From Thermosipho sp. (in: thermotogales) (GTDB lineage: Bacteria; Thermotogota; Thermotogae; Thermotogales; Fervidobacteriaceae): 64,000 nt of DNA. The notes under the pieces were generated by a model. That model saw only the letters and a list, made by a program, of their open reading frames with translations, did no database searches and had not been told where the DNA came from. Location: NCBI GenBank assembly GCA_017656345.1, contig JACDNZ010000006.1, forward strand, positions 29,121 to 93,120, given 5' to 3'. Of this stretch, positions 54,871 through 64,000 are shown piece by piece. Every line of letters begins with the position of its first letter. Within the stretch, counting starts at the first letter, position 1. The translations under genes were made by a program, and so were the position numbers.

Positions 54871-54941
54871 AATTTCACCCTCTTTTAACTAAATTTCTCA
54901 ATTGTTTTTTCAAAAATTCAAATCACTAAACAATTACTCAC

Positions 54942-55993
54942 TTATAAACTTGTTTCAATATTTTTCTCGAAAACGATCCTCGTTTTATTAACAATCTTTA
55001 CGAGAGTCAACATAACCGGAACCTCCACTAAAACTCCAACAACAGTAGCAAGTACTGCTCCTGAATTGAGACCAAACAATGAAATTGCCACAGCTACTGC
55101 AAGTTCAAAAAAATTGCTTGCGCCTATCATTGAAGCTGGAGCAGCAATTGGATGAAGAAGTTTCCAAAAATATGCCCAAAGATATCCTATTATAAAAATC
55201 AAAAACGTCTGAATTATAAGCGGCACGGAAATTATAACGATATGGAGAAAATTTTCTAAAATTGTTTCACCCTGGAATAAAAAAAGAAGGATCAAGGTTA
55301 AAAGTAATCCCCACATCGAAATCTTCGAAAATCTAGGGATAAACTTCTTATTTAAATATTCTATTCCTCTCTTTTTTATTACATATCTTCTTGTCAAGAT
55401 AGCAATTACAAGAGGAAAAAGGACAAACAAAACCACAGAAAAAACAATGTATCAAATGGAACACTTACTTTTCCAACTTTCAATAAAAAAGAAACAATTG
55501 GAGCAAAAGCAAACAAAATAATTATATCATTTATAGCAACTTGAACTAGAGTATACATCGGATCTCCATTTGACAAATAACTCCATACAAAAACCATTGC
55601 AGTACACGGAGCAGCCCCCAACAAAACCGCTCCTGCAATATATTCAGAAGATAAATCCAATCTAATAACATTCCCAAAAACAATTTTTAAGAAAAAATAT
55701 GAAATAAAAAACATTGAAAAAGGTTTTATCAACCAATTAACTGTTAATGTTATAATTAATCCTTTTGGATTTTTCTTTACATTTTTAATACTCGAAAAAT
55801 CAATTTTCAACATCATAGGAAAAATCATAAACCAGATTAAAACTGCTATAGGAATAGAAACATGTGCATATTCAAACTTACTCAATACATCTGGCAAAAA
55901 CGGGAAAACTTTCCCAAGAATTACACCTATGAAAATACACAAAAACACCCAAAAAGTTAAATACTTTTCAAAAAAACTAATCTTCTTTTCCAT
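54942..55993 (-). pseudogene. Acr3-type arsenite efflux transporter, split by a one-base frameshift
   Basis: Two reading frames together make one Acr3. The first part (55993 down to about 55440) has ten-helix Acr3 features including GAAPCTAMVFVWSYLSNGDP with the essential Cys near residue 128. The second part (from about 55439 to 54942, -1 frame) continues with VVLFVLFPLVIAILTRRY and holds ASNFFELAVAVAISLFG. The join is at six T residues (minus strand; 55439-55444); one added T restores a 350-residue protein of normal length. All other motifs are intact, so the break is recent, a sequencing error, or corrected by slippage. It follows arsR by 3 bases. Acr3 exports arsenite. Confidence 0.85.
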
Positions 55994-55996
55994 GTT

Positions 55997-56344
55997 CTAA
56001 CCTCCACTTGAGCATCTGCCTGGTTTTTTTAAGTATTCCTTTAATTTTAGAAGATCAGATTTAAAAGGTTCAATATTTGAAAATTCTTCAATAATTTCCT
56101 CAATAAACCTATACTTTTTTACAAATCTTTTATTTATACAATAATAAGTCCAATACGAGTCTTTTGTTTTTTTCACCACATTCAAAAGTTCTGCTTTTTT
56201 CATGTGTTTTGAAATATTCGATTGCGTAATATTCAAAACGCTTTCTAAATCACAGTTACAAAGTTTTCTATGCCAAAGTAAGAAAAGAATCCTTGCACGA
56301 GTTTCATCGGAAAAAAGTTTAACAATCTCTATTAGTTTAATCAC
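55997..56344 (-). CDS. ArsR-family arsenic repressor (acr3 locus)
   Basis: A 115-residue winged-helix repressor. LFSDETRARILFLLWHRK leads into LCNCDLESVLNITQSNISKHMKKAELL: the CNCDL pair is the As(III)/Cd(II) sensing site at the recognition helix. The C-terminus carries a further CSSGG. The GTG at 56344 follows AGGGGTGG; an in-frame start farther up at 56383 would overlap the promoter. An extended -10 box TGTTATAAT (56383-56391) and a palindrome ATATG-AC-CATAT (56362-56373) lie just upstream, fitting autorepression of arsR-acr3. Confidence 0.88.
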   Translation of the reverse strand: MIKLIEIVKLFSDETRARILFLLWHRKLCNCDLESVLNITQSNISKHMKKAELLNVVKKTKDSYWTYYCINKRFVKKYRFIEEIIEEFSNIEPFKSDLLKLKEYLKKPGRCSSGG

Positions 56345-56361
56345 AGCACCACCCCTTAACC

Positions 56362-56391
56362 ATATGACCATATAGTAATACAATTATAACA
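56362..56391 (-). promoter_or_regulatory. arsR-acr3 promoter and candidate operator
   Basis: Minus-strand extended -10 TGTTATAAT (56383-56391) is followed by a 12-base site with 5-base inverted arms (ATATG/CATAT, 56362-56373) at the predicted start of transcription. Confidence 0.55.
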
Positions 56392-56395
56392 TTTC

Positions 56396-56429
56396 AAAAA
56401 AAAAGATACCATAGAAAATCTATGGTATC
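56396..56429 (-). terminator. Terminator of the carbohydrate operon
   Basis: GATACCATAGA and TCTATGGTATC form an 11-base perfect stem around AAA (56405-56429), followed on the minus strand by nine T residues. It ends the operon whose last gene stops at 56467 and insulates arsR-acr3. Confidence 0.85.
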
Positions 56430-56466
56430 AAAAAATATTAAAAAAATACTTTTCTACTAAAATACT

Positions 56467-58542
56467 TTAATATTCACCTGTTATTGCGAAAAGATGAACG
56501 TTAATTTCATCAGGTAAAACTATTTTTGTAATTTCTGTATTTATTTCTAGTTTCACTATCTTAAAACCACACTTTAAAAACTGTTTCTCGCCTGTTGCAA
56601 GATATCTGAAATCTTCTGTGATATCCAGATTATTCGAGCACCAATCAGGAACCCTTACTGTGTAAATCTTTCCATCTATTTTAAAATTAACGTTATAATC
56701 TCCGTGATTTGCTGATACTAACAAGTATAAATTTTTTATGTATATACTATCAAAGGTTATAACCTGACTATTACATCTTATATTATCATTTCCTATATAA
56801 GAAACTTTGAAAGGTATATTACAATCCTTAATTTTATCTATAATATCTTTTGGTAAATAGCTTCCTAAAACTGAGCCAAGGTTATCAAAATTTGCTTTTT
56901 CCTCAAACGGAGTACCTATACCGTTATTATTGAAAACAGCTTTTAAGTCAAACAAGAAAAAGTTATTATTAGATTCATAACTAACTTTATATTCTGTGGT
57001 TTCCGTAACTTTCGATGCTTCAACAGTTTCTTTATTTATAATTAAACCATTATCATAAAGAATTGTAATATTTGAAGTTGAAATACCAAATCTTTCTGGG
57101 ATTAAAATTATCTGATCAATTATACCTTCACCTTTACAAGTTAATCTGAAAGATTCTAAGGGCATCTTTCCCAAGTAAACATAATTTCCCACTAAATCTT
57201 TTGTTAATTTACCACCCGAAGACGATATTGTACAGGAATACTTGCCTTTACCCACAACTATTACATCATACATTGATTTGGTAACTTTAAATTTTAACCT
57301 CACATTATCTGAAAAAGAAATTGCACTTGAACCACCATATTTTCCATCAACCACAATTTCTACATCTGATATACCCCAATCACCTGATTCAGCTTCTAAT
57401 ACAAGAACAGGATACAAACTTACTATTTTTTCTTTAGAATACTTTTTCAATTCTTCCGGCAAAGTTTCTAAATAAAGCATTGTTCTTAATGCAGAGATAG
57501 TTGATTCTGCTCCAGCATTATGATTAATATGTGCAAATTCTAAACCGTCATATCCCTCACCATTAGGGCCATACATAGGTTTTCCCAATCTATTCAACCC
57601 TTTATACCATCCCGCCAGTAATGCTGCCAGCACTCCTATATCTTTGTCATTTGTTGTCTGATAATATTTTATTGCACCAACTGTAATGCTTTCTACAGCA
57701 TAAGAAAGTTCTGGAAACAATTTTACATTAGATGACACTTCATAGACAAAACCAGTTGAAAGAAACAATGGTCCCTCTATTTCTAGGGCTTTTTTTGCAT
57801 ATTTCAAGTAAAGTTCGTTTTTTGTAACTTTATAACTTTCAACCAAAGCTTCTACAAATCTATTGCCCCATCCATGCCAGGAAAATTTATCTGGATATAC
57901 ACTAAAAAAACCATGGTTATAAAGTTTTATCAGTGCATTTGCAGATGTCTCTATATCAACTTCTACGCCCAATTCTTTTAAAGCAATCAACCCCAGTAAA
58001 TAAACTGATGTTTGATCTCCTACACCGTTAAGTAAGCCTTCATCCACATATTTTGAAAGTAAATTATAAGCTTTCAAAGCATTTTCGTAAAATGTTTTAT
58101 CATATTTTGAAATTTCTGCTAATGCCCATAATGCTCTAACTGCCCACCAGGAATGTTGTTTTGAACTTGTCACTCCGGTTTTGTTGATTGTTCCATCCAC
58201 ATATGCAAAATTGTAAAAATCTCCATCATAATCCTGCATCTGGACAAGAAATTTTGCCGAACTTTTAGCAATTTCAAGATAACTTTGATTCTTTGTGTAT
58301 TCGTAAAGTTCAACGTAAAAAACCACTGCTCGAGCAACATCATCTACACAAATGTCACCTTCACCTACAGCTGAAACTTTTTTATAGGTTTCTCCTATCT
58401 TATTTGCATACACCCAATACCCATGTACTTTTTCCCCGTTTAAAACAAAATCTTCTCCCAAAAACTCTAGATGAGTGGTATTTATTTGCGAAAAAATACA
58501 TATTGAAAAAATTAAAAACAAAAATATTGTTACTTTTTTCAT
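56467..58542 (-). CDS. Secreted (alpha/alpha)-barrel-like glycan-active protein, novel
   Basis: A 691-residue protein with a signal peptide (residues 1-18). Residues 60-370 are helical hairpins rich in aromatic residues, with SSKQHSWWAVRALWALAEIS near 124, FSWHGWGNRFVEALV near 221 and HINHNAGAESTISALRTML near 334. This resembles six-hairpin glycosidase or lyase barrels. Residues 380 onward are beta-rich and may bind carbohydrate. DDVARAV near 66 and HGWGNR are candidate catalytic regions, but I cannot name a GH or PL family. It ends an operon with a sugar ABC transporter, GH130 and GH4, so it probably releases the oligosaccharide they import. It lies 4 bases after GH4. Confidence 0.65.
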   Translation of the reverse strand: MKKVTIFLFLIFSICIFSQINTTHLEFLGEDFVLNGEKVHGYWVYANKIGETYKKVSAVGEGDICVDDVARAVVFYVELYEYTKNQSYLEIAKSSAKFLVQMQDYDGDFYNFAYVDGTINKTGVTSSKQHSWWAVRALWALAEISKYDKTFYENALKAYNLLSKYVDEGLLNGVGDQTSVYLLGLIALKELGVEVDIETSANALIKLYNHGFFSVYPDKFSWHGWGNRFVEALVESYKVTKNELYLKYAKKALEIEGPLFLSTGFVYEVSSNVKLFPELSYAVESITVGAIKYYQTTNDKDIGVLAALLAGWYKGLNRLGKPMYGPNGEGYDGLEFAHINHNAGAESTISALRTMLYLETLPEELKKYSKEKIVSLYPVLVLEAESGDWGISDVEIVVDGKYGGSSAISFSDNVRLKFKVTKSMYDVIVVGKGKYSCTISSSGGKLTKDLVGNYVYLGKMPLESFRLTCKGEGIIDQIILIPERFGISTSNITILYDNGLIINKETVEASKVTETTEYKVSYESNNNFFLFDLKAVFNNNGIGTPFEEKANFDNLGSVLGSYLPKDIIDKIKDCNIPFKVSYIGNDNIRCNSQVITFDSIYIKNLYLLVSANHGDYNVNFKIDGKIYTVRVPDWCSNNLDITEDFRYLATGEKQFLKCGFKIVKLEINTEITKIVLPDEINVHLFAITGEY

Positions 58543-58546
58543 TCTT

Positions 58547-59974
<1,428 letters not shown>

Positions 59975-60859
59975 TTACCCCCTCATCCATTTTTCAACTT
60001 TTTCAACATCTATTGTTGCAAGTGCAATGTAATTATCTGCTCCTCCATAATAAACATAATACTTATCTTTGTATCTTACCATTGCATCTGAAAACACAAC
60101 ATTTGGTACCCCTCCAAAAATTTCCCATTCTTCTACAGGTTCCAAAATTGGTTCTTCTGATCTTTTAATAACCTTTGTAGGATCATTTAAATCGAGCAAG
60201 ATAAACCCTAGTCTATATGTATACCTTGGACCTTCTTCTACTCCATGATATAGTAAAAGCCAGCCGTGTTCTGTTTTTATTGGAGGAGCACCTGCACCGA
60301 TTTTTACATTGTCCCAATAATCTTTTCTTGGGGAAGCAATTTTTACATAATTATCCCAATGAATTAAATCATCAGAAAAAGCCAACCATATATCTGGTTC
60401 AAGTCTGTGAATTAGGACATATTTACCATTAATTTTCTCGGGGAAAAGAGCAGCATCTTTATTGGGACTTTCTGGAAGTATGGGTCCAAATCTATCATAT
60501 GTAATAAAGTTTTTTGTTCTTGCCATAGCAACTTTTATTCCAGTTGGAGAATAAGCTGTATAATTAATGTAATAATATCCTTCAAGATAAGTTATTCTAG
60601 GATCCTCGACACCGTATAACTCTTCTTGAATAGCAGGTGAAAAAACTGGTTTTTCAAATCTATTCCAATTAACTCCATCAACACTAACCGCATAACCTAA
60701 CCTTGAAACCATATCTTCGCCCTGTGCTCTATAAAGCATATGGAAAAGCTCTCCATCAAAAACTACTGCAGGATTAAAAACAAATCTACTTTCCCATAAA
60801 TGGTTGGGATTTGGTCCAAACAAAGGATTTCTTGGGTGTCTTTCAAGTTTTAATTCCAT
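59975..60859 (-). CDS. GH130 family glycoside phosphorylase
   Basis: A 294-residue five-bladed propeller enzyme of family GH130. Marks are HPRNPLFGPNPNHLWES at the start, FNPAVVFDGELFHMLYRA near 28, YGVEDPRITYLEGYYYINYT near 86 and NKDAALFPEKINGKYVLIHR near 133 with the candidate general-acid Asp. Members phosphorolyse (or hydrolyse) beta-mannosides, releasing mannose 1-phosphate. The short N-terminus suggests a GH130_2-like or similar monomer type, but the linkage cannot be read. Cytosolic; probably acts on an imported oligosaccharide. AGAGGAGGTT precedes the ATG. Confidence 0.88.
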   Translation of the reverse strand: MELKLERHPRNPLFGPNPNHLWESRFVFNPAVVFDGELFHMLYRAQGEDMVSRLGYAVSVDGVNWNRFEKPVFSPAIQEELYGVEDPRITYLEGYYYINYTAYSPTGIKVAMARTKNFITYDRFGPILPESPNKDAALFPEKINGKYVLIHRLEPDIWLAFSDDLIHWDNYVKIASPRKDYWDNVKIGAGAPPIKTEHGWLLLYHGVEEGPRYTYRLGFILLDLNDPTKVIKRSEEPILEPVEEWEIFGGVPNVVFSDAMVRYKDKYYVYYGGADNYIALATIDVEKVEKWMRG

Positions 60860-60882
60860 ATACTATAACCTCCTCTCAAATC

Positions 60883-61707
60883 TTATTTTAATGATACAGA
60901 AATTCCCTGTAAGAAATACTTTCTGAAGATTAAGAAAATAAGTACCATAGGAATTGTTTGAATAACCGATCCGGCTAAAATTGGGCCTACATAACTACTA
61001 TACTCATGATTAAAACTTGCAAGGAGCACTGATAAAGGCATTTTGTTATAATCTTTCATAACAATCAACGGCCACATAAAATTATCCCAGGCACCGATAA
61101 AGGTAAAAAGTCCAACAATTGAAGCCGTGGATCTTGCAAGTGGAAACATGACCCTTGTAACAATCCAAAACGTATTTGCGCCATCTATTTTTGCCGCTTC
61201 GATATAATCATTCGGTATCGACTTAAAAGTTTGTGCAAACATAAAAGAGCCCCATGCACTAATTATAGATGGCAAAATAATTGCTGAATATGTGTTGAGT
61301 AATCCAAGGTTTTTAATTAAAACAAACAAAGGAACAATAAACATGAATCCCGGAAACAGCATTTGAAACAAAATGAAATTAAAAACAGCTTTTTTACCTT
61401 TAAAATCCAATTTTGAAAGTGCAAACCCAAAAAAAGCGGAAGAAACAACAACCATAAATGTAATGGTAACTGAAATAAAAATACTATTCAATAAGGCCCT
61501 TACAAAAGGCCTTTGAAGTTTGTCAGACATAAAAAAGATAAACCTGTAATGTTCTAGAGTAAATTTTGTCGGCCAAAACCTTGTATATATCTCGCTTGTT
61601 GGTTTGAAAGAAGAAAATAAAAGCCAAAAATATGGATAAATCCAAATTAATGATGCAATAAATAATATTGTAAAAGTAATATATGGAAATCTCTTTGAAC
61701 GCGTCAT
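60883..61707 (-). CDS. Sugar ABC transporter permease (MalG-type)
   Basis: A 274-residue CUT1-type permease with six helices. The EAA loop, which docks the ATPase, is DYIEAAKIDGANTFWIVTRVMFPLAR near residue 167. LINPALxT-like and FTFIGAWDNFMWPLIVM sequences are typical of MalG. The ATG overlaps the MalF-type stop as ATGA. No ATPase gene is in this operon; a shared MsmK/MalK-like ATPase elsewhere is likely, as is usual for CUT1 systems. Confidence 0.9.
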   Translation of the reverse strand: MTRSKRFPYITFTILFIASLIWIYPYFWLLFSSFKPTSEIYTRFWPTKFTLEHYRFIFFMSDKLQRPFVRALLNSIFISVTITFMVVVSSAFFGFALSKLDFKGKKAVFNFILFQMLFPGFMFIVPLFVLIKNLGLLNTYSAIILPSIISAWGSFMFAQTFKSIPNDYIEAAKIDGANTFWIVTRVMFPLARSTASIVGLFTFIGAWDNFMWPLIVMKDYNKMPLSVLLASFNHEYSSYVGPILAGSVIQTIPMVLIFLIFRKYFLQGISVSLK

Positions 61708-62582
61708 ACCAGTGACACCTCTCTCTCAACCAAGAAACGTACAAGTAACACACATCCATAACTTAATAATCCAGTTATCACCGCAAGACTTGCTGCATAT
61801 GAAGGATTCATTCTTTGAAAAGCGGTAGAGTAGATATGCATCATAAATGTTAGAGTTCTTCGCATCGGACCTCCTCCAGTAATCATATATGGTTCCGTGA
61901 AAATACCAAATGTTAAATTTACTGCAAATACCAGAACTGTTGTAAGTGCTGGATTTATTAGTGGAAATGTGATTTTCCAAAATTTCTGCCAATTTGTTGC
62001 ACCATCAAGTTCCGCTGCTTCATATAGAGATTTTGGAATAGCATTCAACCCAGCAAAAAGAATTAAGCCATAATAACCAACGAATTTCCAGGTCACCATT
62101 ATAGCAATTGACAATAAAGCAAGCTGAGGATCACTAAACCATGGAACTGTAAAACCAAAATTTTTATACAAAAAACTATTTATTGGACCACTTTCGGAAA
62201 AAAGGTTTGAAAATAATATTGAATACGCAACACCAGATGAAACATTTGCCACAAGAAAACTAAGTGCAAAAAAAGTTCTGAAAACATTAACTTTGTATAA
62301 TGCCAGCGCAAACAACATGGAAAGTATGAGAACCATTGGTATAAAATAGACCATAAAATTCACTGTATTTAAAAATATTCGCCAGAAAATTGGATCAGTA
62401 AACAATCTTACAAAATTACGAAAACCAACTGGCTTAGGTGTACCAAAAAAATTCCACTTTGAAAAAGAAAGAATTACAAGCCAAACAAAAGGATAACCCC
62501 AAAACAAAGCTGTGTATATTAAATAGATGGATGAAAAACCCCATCCTAAATAATTTTCACGTTTCTTTAATTTAGAAACCAA
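61704..62582 (-). CDS. Sugar ABC transporter permease (MalF-type)
   Basis: A 292-residue CUT1-type permease with six helices. The EAA loop reads SLYEAAELDGATNWQKFWKITFPLIN near residue 187. LSFSKWNFFGTPKPVGFRNF near 38 is typical of the first periplasmic segment. The TTG start follows AGGTGGTGAT. It forms the channel with the next permease and receives substrate from the binding protein at the window's right edge. Confidence 0.9.
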   Translation of the reverse strand: MVSKLKKRENYLGWGFSSIYLIYTALFWGYPFVWLVILSFSKWNFFGTPKPVGFRNFVRLFTDPIFWRIFLNTVNFMVYFIPMVLILSMLFALALYKVNVFRTFFALSFLVANVSSGVAYSILFSNLFSESGPINSFLYKNFGFTVPWFSDPQLALLSIAIMVTWKFVGYYGLILFAGLNAIPKSLYEAAELDGATNWQKFWKITFPLINPALTTVLVFAVNLTFGIFTEPYMITGGGPMRRTLTFMMHIYSTAFQRMNPSYAASLAVITGLLSYGCVLLVRFLVEREVSLV

Positions 62583-62593
62583 ACTATCACCAC

Positions 62594-63568
62594 CTATATA
62601 GAACTTTTTCTTTTAATAAATTTTGTAAAAAGAGAAATTGTCACAGGATGTATATCGTGTCCAATTAATAATTCATAAATTCTTTTTGCAGCAAGTGAAC
62701 CCATTTCATCTTTAAATACCTTTAAAGTGGTTAACGGCGGATTGAAATCACGTGCACTAATAATATCATCAAAACCAATAACAGATACTTCCTCTGGTAT
62801 TTTTATATTTCTCTTCTTTAATTCTCTTATAACCCTCATTGCTGTTATATCGTTGGATGCAAAAATTGCTTCTGGTTTCTCATTCTTTCTGAGCATAAAT
62901 TCAATAACATCTTCCATGTTATCTTTTACATCATCATACTCATAGTATTTAGGTAAAAGGCCTGCTTCCTCCATTGCAGTTGTATATCCTTCGAATCTTC
63001 CTCTAAAACCATATGAATTTAGAGGACCATGTACATGAAATATTTTTCTTAATCCTTTCTCAATAAGATATCTGGTTGCAAAATATGCACCATCATATCC
63101 ATTTGTAACAATACAATCAACCTTTTCACCAGGTATATAGTGGTCCAACAAAATAAAGGGTTTTCTTCTTATCCTATATTCATTAATAATTTCTTTATTC
63201 GTGTCTCCACCAACCAGGACATATCCATCACAATCATCAGGATTTAATAAATCCATTTTGCAAAATTTTATTCCGTATTCTTCTCCTACCTTTTCCAAAG
63301 AAGTTAGAATAACTGAATAAAATTCTGGAAGCAATTTTTGCTTTTCCATGTCTTTTAATCTCTCGCTTTCACAAATTCCTACTAAAAACTTCCCCCTATG
63401 GCGTGCTAGGGCTGAAGCTAGAATTTTGGGTTTGTAATTTAACTTCTTTATAGCTTCCCAGACTTTCATCTTTGTCTTTTCAGAAACATTCCCTGAGTTG
63501 TTTATTACTCTAGATACTGTTGCGATTGAAACTCCTGCTTCCTTTGCCACATCTTCTATCGTTACCAT
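62594..63568 (-). CDS. LacI-family sugar-responsive repressor
   Basis: A 324-residue LacI regulator. The helix-turn-helix and hinge are TIEDVAKEAGVSIATVSRVI followed by NYKPKILASALA near residue 49. The periplasmic-binding-protein-like effector domain has FASNDITAMRVIREL near 222 and SVIGFDDI near 247. It lies inside the sugar operon, so it probably controls it in response to the imported sugar. The ATG at 63568 follows AGGAGG by eight bases; the TTG directly before it is an alternative. It might also bind the LacI-type site at 14238. Confidence 0.9.
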   Translation of the reverse strand: MVTIEDVAKEAGVSIATVSRVINNSGNVSEKTKMKVWEAIKKLNYKPKILASALARHRGKFLVGICESERLKDMEKQKLLPEFYSVILTSLEKVGEEYGIKFCKMDLLNPDDCDGYVLVGGDTNKEIINEYRIRRKPFILLDHYIPGEKVDCIVTNGYDGAYFATRYLIEKGLRKIFHVHGPLNSYGFRGRFEGYTTAMEEAGLLPKYYEYDDVKDNMEDVIEFMLRKNEKPEAIFASNDITAMRVIRELKKRNIKIPEEVSVIGFDDIISARDFNPPLTTLKVFKDEMGSLAAKRIYELLIGHDIHPVTISLFTKFIKRKSSI

Positions 63569-63590
63569 CAAAATGCCTCCTTTTAATTAA

Positions 63591-63616
63591 GGCGCGAGGG
63601 CAAGGCCCCCGCAGCC
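63591..63616 (-). other. GC-rich intercistronic hairpin between binding protein and LacI genes
   Basis: GGCTGCGGGGGC and GCCCTCGCGCC pair with one mismatch and one bulge in an otherwise AT-rich region. No T run follows, so it is not a classic terminator. It probably protects the upstream binding-protein message or lowers read-through, giving more binding protein than permease. Confidence 0.55.
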
Positions 63617-63618
63617 AA

Positions 63619-64000
63619 TTATTTAACAATTTCAATACTTCTAAATGACTCACTTTTTGCTTCAAGCCATTTTACCCAATCTTCAAGGTTATCTACTTTT
63701 GTAATATTATACAACCTTACAAAGTTGACTTCTTGGCCTGCATAATATCTATTTGGCCAGAGTTTCATATCGGTTGGATATGCACCTTTTGTAGCCTCGT
63801 ATGCTTCAAATTCTCCTGGAATCCATTTGAATACACCATCTCTAAATTCTTGTGATTCGAATACCCAGGTATTACCATTTATCCAATTTACAAAGTTATC
63901 TTTTACAACAGGAATTTCGGGGAGTATTTCTGCTACACCCATTCCAAGTTTTTCAGAATAATTTCCTCTCCATCTTTCTTGAGAAGCAAATATGTATGTT
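63619..64000 (-). CDS. Sugar ABC transporter substrate-binding protein, C-terminal fragment
   Basis: Only the last ~126 codons are inside; the gene begins beyond the right edge. The open frame runs from the edge to the stop at 63619. The sequence is rich in Trp and Tyr (QERWRGNYSEKL, NTWVFESQEFRDGVFKWIPG, LWPNRYYAGQEVNFVRLY), and ends in LEDWVKWLEAKSESFRSIEIVK-like helices, as in the last lobe of large periplasmic sugar-binding proteins. The position ahead of LacI and two CUT1 permeases supports this call. The specific family is uncertain. Confidence 0.65.
   Translation of the reverse strand, partial: TYIFASQERWRGNYSEKLGMGVAEILPEIPVVKDNFVNWINGNTWVFESQEFRDGVFKWIPGEFEAYEATKGAYPTDMKLWPNRYYAGQEVNFVRLYNITKVDNLEDWVKWLEAKSESFRSIEIVK

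Overview
The window looks like a piece of a Thermotogales chromosome, most likely Thermosipho or a close relative. It is very AT-rich and densely packed, with many ATGA, GTGA and TAATG gene overlaps. Several products match Thermotoga enzymes closely: the maltosyltransferase MmtA, the 4-alpha-glucanotransferase MgtA, and a type I pullulanase with an N-terminal starch-binding module. No rRNA, tRNA, CRISPR array or intact mobile element was recognised. The taxon is an inference from gene content and base composition.

Layout. 0-3.3 kb: a truncated P-loop kinase, a YjbQ protein, and a Fur/Zur regulator with a zinc/manganese ABC importer behind a palindromic operator. 3.3-7.5 kb: ribF, nth, a DegT aminotransferase, a small coiled-coil protein and a purine permease. 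7.7-11 kb: a very long O-antigen-ligase-like membrane protein on the minus strand. 11-14.2 kb: an ABC export operon ending in its TetR regulator, with a TetR-type palindrome at the promoter. 14.2-18.8 kb: mmtA and pulA behind a LacI-type operator. 18.8-24.5 kb: a lone response regulator, ileS, a SLOG-fold protein, an EamA transporter and mreB. 24.5-28.2 kb (minus): gdhA, mnmG and a small thioredoxin-like protein. 28.2-30.9 kb: a decayed IS110-type transposase beside an ArsR/permease/ferredoxin metalloid cluster. 31-34.5 kb: a MATE pump, then an ABC-F ATPase and a four-helix membrane protein.

34.6-42.65 kb is one long plus-strand gene train: mrp, surE, def, a DEAD-box helicase, OmpH, lptB, a secreted beta-propeller, a DUF2344 protein, efp, an Asp23 protein, nusB and a prepilin-like protein. 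It mixes envelope building with translation and transcription. 42.7-46.9 kb (minus) holds a purine nucleoside phosphorylase, a half-ferritin, PduL, YqeH and an ion transporter. 47.2-49.7 kb is iorAB (2-oxoacid oxidation with ferredoxin). 49.7-54.9 kb has a transglutaminase-like lipoprotein, two phosphoesterases, mgtA and mutL.

54.9-56.4 kb is an ArsR-Acr3 arsenite locus in which acr3 carries a one-base frameshift at a homopolymer. 56.4-64 kb is a carbohydrate operon (minus): a truncated binding protein, a LacI regulator, two permeases, GH130, GH4 and a secreted 691-residue protein. Its substrate is unknown. With gdhA and iorAB, the window describes a heterotroph living on glycans and peptides: alpha-glucans are cut outside by pullulanase and reworked inside by MmtA and MgtA, and amino acids feed ferredoxin reduction. 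Most promoters that can be seen share a TG-containing extended -10 box with very short leaders.
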